From NCBI RefSeq assembly GCF_000717175.1, contig NZ_JNYD01000026.1, forward strand, positions 41,561-105,560: DNA of 64,000 nt, read 5' to 3'. The notes below the pieces were generated by a model. That model had not been told where the DNA came from. It did not search any database and saw only the letters and a list, made by a program, of their open reading frames with translations. Positions within the stretch are counted from its first letter, which is position 1. Each line of letters opens with the position of its first letter. The position numbers and the translations under genes are program-made. Below are positions 42,012-50,195 of the stretch, piece after piece. The DNA comes from Pseudonocardia autotrophica (lineage in GTDB: Bacteria; Actinomycetota; Actinomycetes; Mycobacteriales; Pseudonocardiaceae).

Positions 42012-43888
42012 GTCCGTAGTGTCGCGTACCCGTCCCGCCGGCGGCCGGAGCGTGACCGCCACGACCGCGGACCCAGCGGGCGCTCGCGGTCGTGCTCCTC
42101 CGCGAGGTCGCGCAGGCGGCCGTCGAGCAGGTGGTCGACGGTGACGAGCCCGACCAGCCGCGCGGGGTCCGCCCGGTCGACGACCGGCGCCGCGGTGATC
42201 CCGTGCCGCGCGAACCGGGAGGCGATCTCGCGGAGGGTGTCGTCGGCGTGCACCACGACCGGATCGGCGATCAACACGTCCGCCACCGCCCGGGCCTCGC
42301 CGGGCGCCACGAGGGACTGCCGGGGCACGGCGCCGTGGAGTCGGCCGCCGTCGTCGACGACGGGATACAGCCGTTGCAGCGGCGCGTCGGCCCGCGGGCT
42401 CCCGTCGGCGCCGCGACGGGGGACGGTGGCGGCCAGCAGGTCGCGCGACGCCGGGAGCGGCGCGTCGGGCGGCAGGACGGCGGGCGCGGCGGCCATGACC
42501 TCGTCGGCGAGCAGGACCTCGAGCGGGTCGACGTCGTACTCGCGGGAGAGGTGGTAGCCGCGCCGCGCGATCTTCTCGGTCAGCACCGAGCGGCGCAGCA
42601 GCAGGGCGGAGAGCCCGTATGCGGAGGCCGACGCGATCAGCAGCGGGACCAGCACGGACCACGCATGGGTCAGCTCGAGGGAGAACACGACCCCGGTGAG
42701 CGGCGAGCGCATGACCCCGCCCACGACCGCCGCCAGCCCGACCATCGCCCAGAACCCCGGGGCGACCGCGGGGAAGACCAGCCCCTCCACCGCACCCAGC
42801 GCGGCGCCGATCATGAAGACCGGGGCGAGCACCCCGCCGGAGGTGCCCGAGCCGAGCGACAGCCCCCACATCAGGCTCTTCACCAGCAGGATGCCGACGA
42901 TCAGCGACAACGTGGCGTGCCCGGTGAGCAGCTCGTCGATGACGTCGTACCCGACCCCCAGCGCGCGGGGCTCGATCAGCCCGCCCACGCCGATGATCAG
43001 GCCACCGATCGCGGGCCACCACATCCAGTGCACCGGGAGCCGGGCGAACTGGTCCTCGGAGAAGTAGACGAGCGCGGTCACCGCGACGGCCAGCAGCCCG
43101 CCGACGAGCCCCGCACCGACACACAGCAGGTCGACGACCGGGGTGGCGCGGGCGGCCCCGAGATCCACCGGGAAGAGCGGGTCGGCGCCCAGCAGCGGCG
43201 CGCGCACGACGGTCGCGACGGCCACCGCGCAGGTGACGGGCAGGAAGCTGCGGGGCCGCCACTCGAACAGCAGCAGCTCGACGGCGAGCAGGACCGACGC
43301 GAGCGGCGCGTTGAACGTCGCCGCCATGCCGGCCGCGGCGCCGGACACCATCAGCGCCTTGCGTTCGTCGGCGGACAGGTGCAGGTGCTGCGCCAGGATC
43401 GACCCGACCGCACCGCCGGTCATGATGATCGGGCCCTCCGCGCCGAACGGCCCGCCGGTCCCGATGCTGATCGCCGCGGACGTCGGCTTGAGCACCGCGA
43501 TCCGGGGCGCGACCCGGCTGCGGCGCATCAGGATCGCCTCGATGGCCTCGGGCATCCCGTGGCCGCGGATCTTCTCCGAGCCGTACCGCGCCATCACCCC
43601 GATGACGAGGCCGCCGACGACCGGCGCGGACAGCACGAGCCACCACGGGTGGGGCGCGCTCCCCGGGCTCACCATCTCGGTGGACAGGCGCTGGAAGAAC
43701 ACGGCGTTGGTGATCAGCGCGATCAACCGCAGGAGCGCCCACGCCGCGGTCGCGCCGAGGGCACCGATCGGCACCGCCCAGGCCAGGGACACCAGGACGC
43801 GGCCGTCGAGCGTGAAGTCGCCCAGGTGGCGGGGCAGCGGCGACCCGTTCCCGTCGGCGGCGGTCGGGCGGCGGTCGTCGGGGATCAC
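42008..43888 (-). CDS. ClC-type chloride channel/antiporter with CBS domains
   Basis: 626 residues. The ClC core shows GHGMPEAIEAIL (at the position of the first Cl-binding GSGIP loop), GTGGPFGAEGPIIMTGGAVG with the gating Glu at about 151, and SGTSGGVLAPVFMIGAALGA (GxFxP-type loop). About ten hydrophobic helices precede a cytosolic tail from ~residue 430 with two CBS motifs (VADVLIADPVVVHADDTLRE, GLVTVDHLLDG), which bind adenine nucleotides. Substitution of GSGIP by GHGMP is seen in many actinobacterial ClCs. GTG 43888 is chosen; an in-frame TTG 12 codons upstream is possible. Confidence 0.87.
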   Translation of the reverse strand: MIPDDRRPTAADGNGSPLPRHLGDFTLDGRVLVSLAWAVPIGALGATAAWALLRLIALITNAVFFQRLSTEMVSPGSAPHPWWLVLSAPVVGGLVIGVMARYGSEKIRGHGMPEAIEAILMRRSRVAPRIAVLKPTSAAISIGTGGPFGAEGPIIMTGGAVGSILAQHLHLSADERKALMVSGAAAGMAATFNAPLASVLLAVELLLFEWRPRSFLPVTCAVAVATVVRAPLLGADPLFPVDLGAARATPVVDLLCVGAGLVGGLLAVAVTALVYFSEDQFARLPVHWMWWPAIGGLIIGVGGLIEPRALGVGYDVIDELLTGHATLSLIVGILLVKSLMWGLSLGSGTSGGVLAPVFMIGAALGAVEGLVFPAVAPGFWAMVGLAAVVGGVMRSPLTGVVFSLELTHAWSVLVPLLIASASAYGLSALLLRRSVLTEKIARRGYHLSREYDVDPLEVLLADEVMAAAPAVLPPDAPLPASRDLLAATVPRRGADGSPRADAPLQRLYPVVDDGGRLHGAVPRQSLVAPGEARAVADVLIADPVVVHADDTLREIASRFARHGITAAPVVDRADPARLVGLVTVDHLLDGRLRDLAEEHDRERPLGPRSWRSRSGRRRDGYATLRT

Positions 43889-44009
43889 CGCGTCATCGTG
43901 ACCGCCTGGACCCCGATGACGCAATCATTGCCCCGCCCAGATTCTCATCCTTCAAGGCGGCCCGGGGTAGGGCCATGACATCTCAGACACACAATCATGA
44001 CGCTCGTCG

Positions 44010-44390
44010 TCACCCGGGTGGGGCCGGTTTGATCTGCATCCCGGGACGCCGGCGGTGCACGGTGAGGTAGCCGAGACCCTCGCCGCCCGCGCGCAGCCGA
44101 CGGGTGGACCCGCGCGGCAGCCAGAGCATCGTCCCCGCGGCGAGGGCCAGCGGGCCGTCGGCGCCCTCGAGGGTGCCGCTCCCGGAGACGACCACCAGGA
44201 GGACGTCGAGGTCCGACTCCGTGTGGGTCTCGACGACCTGATCGCCGCCGAGGTGCAGGACGTTGGCGTCGAGCTGGCGACCCGGCTCGGTCAGCCGCCA
44301 CACCACCCCGGCCGGCACGGTCGCGCTGTCGGTCAGGAGGGGGCGCAGGTCGTGCACCACCTGCGGGGCGGTCGCTCGCTCGTCGGACAT
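44010..44390 (-). CDS. cupin-domain protein
   Basis: 126 residues, one cupin barrel. Motif 1 is partial (VETHTESDLDVLLVVVSGSG, with His and Glu in metal-ligand-like places) and motif 2 LAAGTMLWLPRGSTRRLRAG lacks the usual His, having P-R-G-S-T. Metal binding is therefore doubtful and a sensory or binding role is possible. ATG 44390. A decayed TetR fragment and the acyl-CoA operon lie beyond its 5' end on the opposite strand. Confidence 0.75.
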   Translation of the reverse strand: MSDERATAPQVVHDLRPLLTDSATVPAGVVWRLTEPGRQLDANVLHLGGDQVVETHTESDLDVLLVVVSGSGTLEGADGPLALAAGTMLWLPRGSTRRLRAGGEGLGYLTVHRRRPGMQIKPAPPG

Positions 44391-44425
44391 GTCCGAGACT
44401 CTGCCCCTCCCCGCCCGTCCCCGTT

Positions 44426-44579
44426 CACCACGGTCCCGACCGAGGCCGACGCGTCCCGGCTCCCCCGGCTCGTCGCGACCGGCGAGCGGTGGCCGGTCCT
44501 GGCCGCCCGGGACACGTTCCCCCGGGCGCTCGAGGCGATAGTCGACGGGCTGCTCGCCCAGGCCACGGCGACTCCGTAG
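44426..44579 (+). pseudogene. C-terminal remnant of a TetR-family regulator
   Basis: The frame ending at TAG 44577-44579 reads PTEADASRLPRLVATGERWP, then a helix LAARDTFPRALEAIVDGLLA. This layout (LPxLxxLG, gap, F-x-x-GLEAIVDGL) is the usual last helix pair of TetR proteins. No start codon, HTH or upstream continuation exists, because the convergent-side cupin gene begins at 44390. It lies just before the acyl-CoA operon and its TetR-type operator, so a former local regulator may have been lost. Confidence 0.45.
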
Positions 44580-44610
44580 GGCCGCCCTTCTCCCCGCGCC
44601 TCCGGACGGT

Positions 44611-44628
44611 TAACGTTCGTTCGTTCAG
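44611..44628. promoter_or_regulatory. TetR-type operator-like repeat before the enoyl-CoA hydratase operon
   Basis: TAACGTTCGTTCGTTCAG contains overlapping GTTC repeats and the core AACGTTCGTTCG, which agrees at 11 of 12 positions with the paaA upstream site. It lies about 20-35 nt before GTG 44647. Confidence 0.4.
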
Positions 44629-44646
44629 ACTGGGAAGGGGGCGTCC

Positions 44647-45390
44647 GTGGGCGAACTCGTGCTCCGCACCGACCACGACGGCTGGACGGTGCTGACACTG
44701 AACCGTCCGAAGAAGCTCAACGCGCTCACGGTGGCGATGTTCGCCGAGCTCAGGGCGCACGTCGAGGCCCTGCGGGAGGACGCGGCCGTCCGGTGCGTCG
44801 TCCTGCGCGGCGCCGGTCGGTGCTTCTCCGCGGGCCACGACCTGGCGGACATCGGCGCCGGCGAGGCGGTGCCGTCCCGCGGCTGGCACAGCGAGACGCT
44901 GCGGATGCTGGAGAAGCTGCCGAAGCCGGTCGTCGCCGCCGTGCACGGGCACTGCTACACCGGTGCGCTCGAGGTCGCGCTGGCCGCGGACTTCCTCATC
45001 GCCGCGGACGACGCGCGCTTCGGCGACACCCACGCCAAGTGGGCGCTGACCCCGGTCTGGGGCATGAGCCAGCGGCTCCCCCGCCGCGTCGGCGTCGCGA
45101 CCGCGAAGCGGCTGATGTTCACCGCGGACATGATCGACGCCGCCGAGGCCGTCCGCATCGGGCTGGCGGAGTACGCCGTCCCGCTGGCGGACTTCGACGC
45201 CGAGATCGCGTCCCTGGCCGGCCGGATCGCCGCGCAGTCCCCCTTCTCCCACGCGGCGAACAAGCGCCTGCTCGACGCCACCGACGGCCGCCCGCTCGAC
45301 GCCGGCCTGCAGTGGGAGGTCACCGAGGGCGAGGGCCGCGGCCCGGACGCCCAGGAGCGCATCGCCGCCTTCACGAGCCGGAAGGGCTGA
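44647..45390 (+). CDS. enoyl-CoA hydratase/isomerase family protein
   Basis: 247 residues, crotonase fold. Oxyanion segments RCFSAGHDLADI (~60-71) and VAAVHGHCYTGALEVALA (~97-114). The region corresponding to the catalytic Glu pair reads WALTPVWGMSQRLPRRVG, without the usual Glu, so hydratase activity is not assured. GTG 44647 has GGAAGGGGGC upstream. It opens a three-gene operon with two acyl-CoA dehydrogenases, suggesting beta-oxidation-like processing of one acyl-CoA. Confidence 0.85.
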   Translation: MGELVLRTDHDGWTVLTLNRPKKLNALTVAMFAELRAHVEALREDAAVRCVVLRGAGRCFSAGHDLADIGAGEAVPSRGWHSETLRMLEKLPKPVVAAVHGHCYTGALEVALAADFLIAADDARFGDTHAKWALTPVWGMSQRLPRRVGVATAKRLMFTADMIDAAEAVRIGLAEYAVPLADFDAEIASLAGRIAAQSPFSHAANKRLLDATDGRPLDAGLQWEVTEGEGRGPDAQERIAAFTSRKG

Positions 45391-45395
45391 GCCGG

Positions 45396-46598
45396 ATGGA
45401 CATCGCGCCGAACGCCGACCTGGAGAAGTTCCGCGAGGAGGTCGCGGAGTTCCTCGACACCGCACCCACTCCGGAGATCCGCGAGGCCGGCCGCAAGACC
45501 ACCAGCGTCTTCGGCCCGTTCGACCAGGTCATGGCCTGGCACCGGATCCTGCACGCGCGCGGCTGGTCCGCCCCGGACTGGCCGGTCGAGCACGGCGGCA
45601 CCGGCTGGTCGGTCGAGCAGCGCTACGTGTTCGCCGAGGAGTACCAGAAGCGCGGCCTGCCCCCGTTGCTGCCCAACGGCCTGCGCATGATCGGCCCGCT
45701 GCTGATGGAGCTCGGCACGCCCGAGCAGCAGGCCCGCCACCTGCCCGGGATCCTCTCCGGCGAGGACTACTGGACCCAGGGCTACTCCGAGCCCGGCGCC
45801 GGCTCCGACCTCGCGTCGCTGAGCACCATGGCCGTGCCGGACGGGGACGACTACGTCCTCAACGGCAGCAAGATCTGGACCACCTACGCCCACCACGCCA
45901 ACCGGATGTTCCTGCTCGTCCGGACCAGCCGCGAGGGGCGCAAGCAGCGGGGCATCACGTTCCTGCTGCTCGACCGCATGGACCTCCCCGGCCTGGAGGT
46001 GCGCCCGATCATCGGCCTCGACGGCGCGCCGGAGCAGTGCGAGGTGTTCTTCACCGACGTCCGGGTGCCGCAGGCCAACCGGGTCGGCGCCGAGAACGAC
46101 GGCTGGTCGGTGGCCAAGCAGCTGCTCAAGCACGAGCGCGGCGGGTCGGCGCACAGCCCGATGCTGCGCCGCCGGCTGGAGGTCGCCCGCGCGGTCGCGG
46201 CGGAGACGCCGTCGGGCTTCGGCGGCTCCCTCGCGGACGACCCGGCCTTCCAGCGGGACCTCGGCGAGCTGGAGGCCGAGCTCGCCTCCTACGAGCACTT
46301 CGAGAAGCTCGCGATCAGCGGGCACCCGATCGCGAAGGACCCGGCCTACCCGTCCTTGAACAAGGTCATGAGCTCCGAGCTCACCCAGCGCATCTCGGTG
46401 CTGATGACCCGGGTCGTCGGGCTGGACGGGCTGGCGGACCAGCGCGAGGCGCTGCACGTCGGGTCGGAGGTCGAGCCGCTCGGCGGGGACCTCGCGCTCG
46501 TCGCGATGCCGTACTACCTGAACAGCCGCGCGACCACGATCTACGCCGGCACCAACGAGGTGCAGCGCGATCTCGTCGCCCGCACCCTGCGTTCCTGA
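45396..46598 (+). CDS. acyl-CoA dehydrogenase, large subunit type
   Basis: 400 residues. FAD/acyl-CoA motifs: WTQGYSEPGAGSDLASLST (~128-146), LNGSKIWTTYAHHANRMFLL (~157-176) and the C-terminal YYLNSRATTIYAGTNEVQRD. The residues where a catalytic Glu is expected in straight-chain enzymes differ, as in the FadE pairs that form alpha2beta2 heteromers in actinobacterial sterol and side-chain breakdown. It is followed 12 nt later by a smaller acyl-CoA dehydrogenase, so a heteromer is likely. Confidence 0.87.
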   Translation: MDIAPNADLEKFREEVAEFLDTAPTPEIREAGRKTTSVFGPFDQVMAWHRILHARGWSAPDWPVEHGGTGWSVEQRYVFAEEYQKRGLPPLLPNGLRMIGPLLMELGTPEQQARHLPGILSGEDYWTQGYSEPGAGSDLASLSTMAVPDGDDYVLNGSKIWTTYAHHANRMFLLVRTSREGRKQRGITFLLLDRMDLPGLEVRPIIGLDGAPEQCEVFFTDVRVPQANRVGAENDGWSVAKQLLKHERGGSAHSPMLRRRLEVARAVAAETPSGFGGSLADDPAFQRDLGELEAELASYEHFEKLAISGHPIAKDPAYPSLNKVMSSELTQRISVLMTRVVGLDGLADQREALHVGSEVEPLGGDLALVAMPYYLNSRATTIYAGTNEVQRDLVARTLRS

Positions 46599-46610
46599 CC
46601 GGAGGCCGCC

Positions 46611-47711
46611 GTGGACTTCACCTTCACCGAGGAGCAGGTCCTGCTCCGCGACACCGTCACGCGGTCGCTCGAGCGCGACTACTCCTTCGAGGCCCGCCAG
46701 GCGATCGCCCGCTCGGAGCGGGGCTGGTCGCCGGAGGTCTGGGCGCGGCTGGTCGAGCTCGGGCTCACCGCCCTCCCCTTCCCCGAGGCGGTCGGCGGGC
46801 TGAACGGGTCCATCGTGGACGTGGTCGCGGTGGCCGAGGTGTTCGGGGCGCACCTGCTCGTCGAGCCGTGGGTCGCGTCGGTCGTGCTGGCGGGCGGTGT
46901 ACTGGCTGCCGTCGAGGACCAGGACACGCTGGCGCGGATCGCCTCCGGCGAGGCGATCGGCGCGCTGGCCCACGAGGAGGGCCGCGGCACCCCCGATCCC
47001 GCGCTGATCACCACGACGGCCGAGCGCAGCGGGGACGGGTACGCCCTGACCGGCGAGAAGCGGGTGGTGCTGCACGGAGCGTCGGCGGACGTCCTGGTCG
47101 TCACCGCCCGGCTCGACGCGGGCCCGGCCGTGTTCCTCGTCGACCCGTCGGCCCCCGCGGCCACCGGCTTCACCACGGTCGACGGCCGTCGCGCCGCGCA
47201 CCTGCGGTTCGACGCCACGCCCGCCACCCTGCTCGCCGCGGACGCGGAGCAGCTCCTCCGCGAGGCCCTCGACCGCGCGCTCGTGGTCCTGGCCGCCGAG
47301 GCCGTCGGCGCGACGGGCGAGCTGCTGCGCCGCACCGCCGAGTACGCGTCCACCCGCGAGCAGTTCGGCGTGCCGATCGGGACGTTCCAGACGGTGGCGC
47401 ACCGGCTGGCCGACATGAAGATCGCGTACGTCAAGGCGCGCTCCACGTTGCTCTACACGACCGCGCTGACGGAGGCGGGCCGGCTCGGGCCGCAGGACGT
47501 CGCCGTGCTGAAGGCGCAGGTCGGACGGCTCGGGCGGCTCGTCGGCGAGTACGCGATCCAGACCCACGGCGGGGTGGGGATGACCGACGAGCTGCCGATC
47601 GGCCACCTGCACAAGCGGATCCTCGCGGTCGACGCGATGTTCGGCCCGGCCGACCACCACCTCAGGCGGCTCGGCGCGGGCCTGGCCTGGGCACCGGCGA
47701 CGACCGGCTGA
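46611..47711 (+). CDS. acyl-CoA dehydrogenase, small subunit type
   Basis: 366 residues. It starts VDFTFTEEQVLLRDTVTRSL and has the C-terminal four-helix part with STREQFGVPIGTFQTVAHRL and QTHGGVGMTDELPIGHLHKR. The middle beta domain is shortened and the N-terminal substrate signatures are weak, as in the small partner of heteromeric acyl-CoA dehydrogenases. GTG 46611 has GGAGG 5 nt upstream. Together with the preceding gene it should oxidise one acyl-CoA and pass electrons to ETF. Confidence 0.87.
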   Translation: MDFTFTEEQVLLRDTVTRSLERDYSFEARQAIARSERGWSPEVWARLVELGLTALPFPEAVGGLNGSIVDVVAVAEVFGAHLLVEPWVASVVLAGGVLAAVEDQDTLARIASGEAIGALAHEEGRGTPDPALITTTAERSGDGYALTGEKRVVLHGASADVLVVTARLDAGPAVFLVDPSAPAATGFTTVDGRRAAHLRFDATPATLLAADAEQLLREALDRALVVLAAEAVGATGELLRRTAEYASTREQFGVPIGTFQTVAHRLADMKIAYVKARSTLLYTTALTEAGRLGPQDVAVLKAQVGRLGRLVGEYAIQTHGGVGMTDELPIGHLHKRILAVDAMFGPADHHLRRLGAGLAWAPATTG

Positions 47712-47735
47712 GCCGCTCCCCCACCCGGCTCGCTA

Positions 47736-47762
47736 CGACGCACCGACGACGTGCGTGCGTCG
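47736..47762. terminator. putative terminator hairpin after acyl-CoA operon
   Basis: CGACGCAC (47736-47743) and GTGCGTCG (47755-47762) form a perfect 8-bp stem with an 11-nt loop between two convergent genes. No U tract follows. Confidence 0.5.
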
Positions 47763-47788
47763 CCGGCCGGGTCCGTCGTCGCTCCCGG

Positions 47789-48319
47789 TCAGAACCGCCA
47801 GCGCGTCGCGCCCCCGGAACCGGTGGTCGCGAGTGCGGTCGCCGAGCGCGCCGTGATCCGGTAGACCGCCCACGGGGGCGGGCCCGCCGACGGGGCGCTG
47901 AACTCGGCGGTCAGTGCCTGCCCCGAGTCGTCGACCCGGCACGGCCATCCTTCCGCGGCCCACCGCTGCGCCATCGCCGCGACGGTCGCCGGATCGGTGA
48001 CCCGCTCCGCGGACCCGTGCACGGCGAGATCGAACTCCTCCGTCGCGAGGCTCAGCGCGCACCGGGGGTCGCGGGCCAGGTTCCGGCCCTTCCGCGTCCC
48101 CTCCCCCGTCTCGAACCAGAAGGCGTCGTCGGCCCAGAGCGCCCCGACCGCCGTCACGTGGGGGCTGCCGTCCGGGCCGAGCGTGGTCAGCCAGCAGGTG
48201 TGCCGGTTCGGCCCGCCCGCGCCCGGGGCCTGCGGGAACCCCGCGTCGAGTCCCGCCCGGATCCGGTCCCAGTCCAGCGTCGGCAGGTCGTAGAGCTCGG
48301 CCAGGTTCGTCGCGTCCAT
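47789..48319 (-). CDS. pyridoxamine 5'-phosphate oxidase-family (split-barrel FMN/F420) protein
   Basis: 176 residues. The split-barrel opening is readable as HTCWLTTLGPDGSPHVTAVG, then ALWADDAFWFETGEGTRKGR and NLARDPRCALSLATEEFDLA. This set matches actinobacterial F420/FMN-binding reductases or haem-degradation-like members rather than true PdxH, whose substrate residues are missing. ATG 48319. Monocistronic; reaction unknown. Confidence 0.82.
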   Translation of the reverse strand: MDATNLAELYDLPTLDWDRIRAGLDAGFPQAPGAGGPNRHTCWLTTLGPDGSPHVTAVGALWADDAFWFETGEGTRKGRNLARDPRCALSLATEEFDLAVHGSAERVTDPATVAAMAQRWAAEGWPCRVDDSGQALTAEFSAPSAGPPPWAVYRITARSATALATTGSGGATRWRF

Positions 48320-48375
48320 ACAGGCGAGACTCCCGGATGCCCGCCGGCTCATCGGTCCGCGGCGCGCAGTGCGCG

Positions 48376-48732
48376 TCAGTCCGTGAGCAGCAGGGTGTAG
48401 AGCCTGGCGATGAGGCCGTCCTCGACCAGGGCGATGTCCATCCCCCGGACCACCGGCGGCTCCCCCTCGGGGCCGAACCCCCACGCGAGGTGGCCGAGGT
48501 CGCGGGCGACGCGGACCGGCCCGTCGGGCGTGAACACGAACCCCGGTGAGCGGTCGAGGAGATCCCGCGCCTTCTCGTCGACCGCCTCGTGTCCGGTGAC
48601 GGTCCCCTCCGGGTCGGAGAAATCCACGTCGGCGACGTAGGTGCGGGCGACCGCGGCCCTGCGCCGCTCCGCGTCCCGCTCGTTGAAGACCTCCAGCAGG
48701 TTCGCCTGCATGAGCTCCGGAATCGTGGCCAC
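48376..48732 (-). CDS. SnoaL/NTF2-like protein
   Basis: 118 residues, a cone-shaped NTF2-like fold: first helix ELMQANLLEVFNERDAERRR, AVARTYVADVDFSDPEGTVT, a second helix AVDEKARDLL and strands ending VVRGMDIALVEDGLIARLYT. The pattern is typical of SnoaL-like polyketide-cyclase/isomerase-type proteins, most of unknown role. GTG 48732 is my start choice, placing the first helix directly after VATIP. Monocistronic. Confidence 0.75.
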   Translation of the reverse strand: MATIPELMQANLLEVFNERDAERRRAAVARTYVADVDFSDPEGTVTGHEAVDEKARDLLDRSPGFVFTPDGPVRVARDLGHLAWGFGPEGEPPVVRGMDIALVEDGLIARLYTLLLTD

Positions 48733-48787
48733 CAGGCATCTCCTCCGCGGACGGGCGTCGGCGATCAACCTAGCAGCGGGGTGGTCT

Positions 48788-48975
48788 GTGCCCGAGGACG
48801 TCCTCGGCATCCAGGCCGACATGAGCGCCGGCGTCGACGTCGAGAGGGTCGCCTCCTACCGGCCCGACCTGAGCAGATCGGGCGCGCCATCGGGGAGACC
48901 GCGGCCGTCGACGCCCTGGTCGCCGACTCCGGGGTCGATGAAGCAGTCGCCCTATACCTGATCCAGTGCAGCTGT
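48788..48975 (+). pseudogene. possible frameshifted small gene remnant, unknown family
   Basis: Two short frames join across about 48873: PEDVLGIQADMSAGVDVERV leading to ASYRPDL in one frame, then EQIGRAIGETAAVDALVADS leading to GVDEAVALYLIQCS in the next. The composition looks protein-like in both parts, but neither is complete. I cannot name a family, and this may be chance. Confidence 0.22.
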
Positions 48976-49055
48976 CAACCCGTTGCAATACGGAGTGACG
49001 GCGATCACCATCGGAATCACGTTGTCTCTGGCGTCGGCCCGGCGAGGAGCGGCCC

Positions 49056-50183
49056 GTGATCCCGATCGTCGAATTCGTCCTGGGCATCGCGGTGCTGGTC
49101 TACTGCGCCGAGAAGCTGATCGGTCAACTGGTCGGCGTCGCCAGCCGGTGGGCGATCTCGCTGTTCCTCATCGCGGTCGTCTTCACCGGGATCGAGTTCG
49201 ACGATCTCGCCTTCGGCGTCGTGCTGAACGTCGAGGGCCTGCAACAGGTGGCCCTGGGCACCGTGATCGGGACGACGATCGCGATGACCGGGATCGTGCT
49301 CGCCCTGGCGGCGATCGTCGCCCCGTGCCGCGTCGACGTCCCCCGGGACTACCTCGTGCTGTTCGTGGCTGCGCCGGTGGTGATGTTCGCCCTCGCGCTG
49401 ACCGGGGTGCTGACGCTCGTGACCGGTGTCGTGCTGGTGGTCCTGTTCGTGGCGTTCGTGGGGTGGATCGGCTATCGCGAGTACTCCTCCCGACGACCGG
49501 TGTTCCGCAACGCGGAGCTCTACGAACAGCTCGAGAAGGTCGGCGCGGGGGGCACGGCGACCATGACGGCCACCGGCGGCGGGGACACCCCGGCCGGCGG
49601 TGCCGGGGGCACCACGGATGGCGGCTCCGGGGGCACGACCGGGTCCGGCGGTTTCGACCTCCCGACCGACCTGCGGATCGACCAGGGGTTCCTCAAGGCC
49701 CGCCGGCAGTCCCGCTGGGGCGGGCTCGGGCTCGCCGTGCTGGCGCTTGCCGGGCTCGTCGTTGGGGCGTTCGTCGCGGCGCGGGGGACGGACGGCATCC
49801 TCGACACCTTCGACATCGCCGGCACCGTCTTCGGCGTCACGATCGCCACGCTGGCGCTCTCCCTCGAGGACATCTTCCTCACCGTGGAGCCCGCCCGCCG
49901 GGGCGCGCCGGAGATCGGCGTCGCCAACGTCATCGGCAGCGTCGTGTTCTCGGTGACCGGCAAGCTCGGGATCGTCCTGCTCGTCGGCGGGGTGATCACG
50001 ATCGGCGACGACGTGCTGTCCTGGCACCTCCCGGTCATGCTCGCGATGACGGCGTTGTCGGCGATCTTCCTGGCGACCGGCCGCCTGCGGCGGTGGCACG
50101 GGATCGTCCTGCTCGCCCTGTACGTCGCCTACTTCGTCGTCAGCCTGGTGGTGTTCGGCGAGGTCCCGCTGGACAGCGACTGA
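49056..50183 (+). CDS. sodium/calcium-exchanger-like membrane protein with altered alpha motifs
   Basis: 375 residues, about ten helices in two halves separated by a Gly/Thr-rich loop (residues ~165-210, e.g. GGDTPAGGAGGTTDGGSGG). The layout and GTVIGTTIAMTG / ANVIGSVVFSVTG segments match the alpha repeats of CaCA cation exchangers. The usual GTSxPE signatures are replaced by FTGIEFDDLAFG in the first half and TLALSLEDIFLT in the second, keeping acidic residues at the ion site. GTG 49056 has GAGGAG 6 nt upstream. Monocistronic; the transported ion is uncertain. Confidence 0.75.
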   Translation: MIPIVEFVLGIAVLVYCAEKLIGQLVGVASRWAISLFLIAVVFTGIEFDDLAFGVVLNVEGLQQVALGTVIGTTIAMTGIVLALAAIVAPCRVDVPRDYLVLFVAAPVVMFALALTGVLTLVTGVVLVVLFVAFVGWIGYREYSSRRPVFRNAELYEQLEKVGAGGTATMTATGGGDTPAGGAGGTTDGGSGGTTGSGGFDLPTDLRIDQGFLKARRQSRWGGLGLAVLALAGLVVGAFVAARGTDGILDTFDIAGTVFGVTIATLALSLEDIFLTVEPARRGAPEIGVANVIGSVVFSVTGKLGIVLLVGGVITIGDDVLSWHLPVMLAMTALSAIFLATGRLRRWHGIVLLALYVAYFVVSLVVFGEVPLDSD

Positions 50184-50195
50184 CGTCGGAGAGCG

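Noticed and set aside
42092..43978. Long plus-strand frame opposite the ClC gene
   Set aside because: Antisense shadow of a membrane protein gene, very rich in Arg, His, Asp and Gly.
49560..49660. Gly/Thr-rich repeats as a DNA repeat element
   Set aside because: They are in frame and form the flexible loop between the two halves of the exchanger-like protein.
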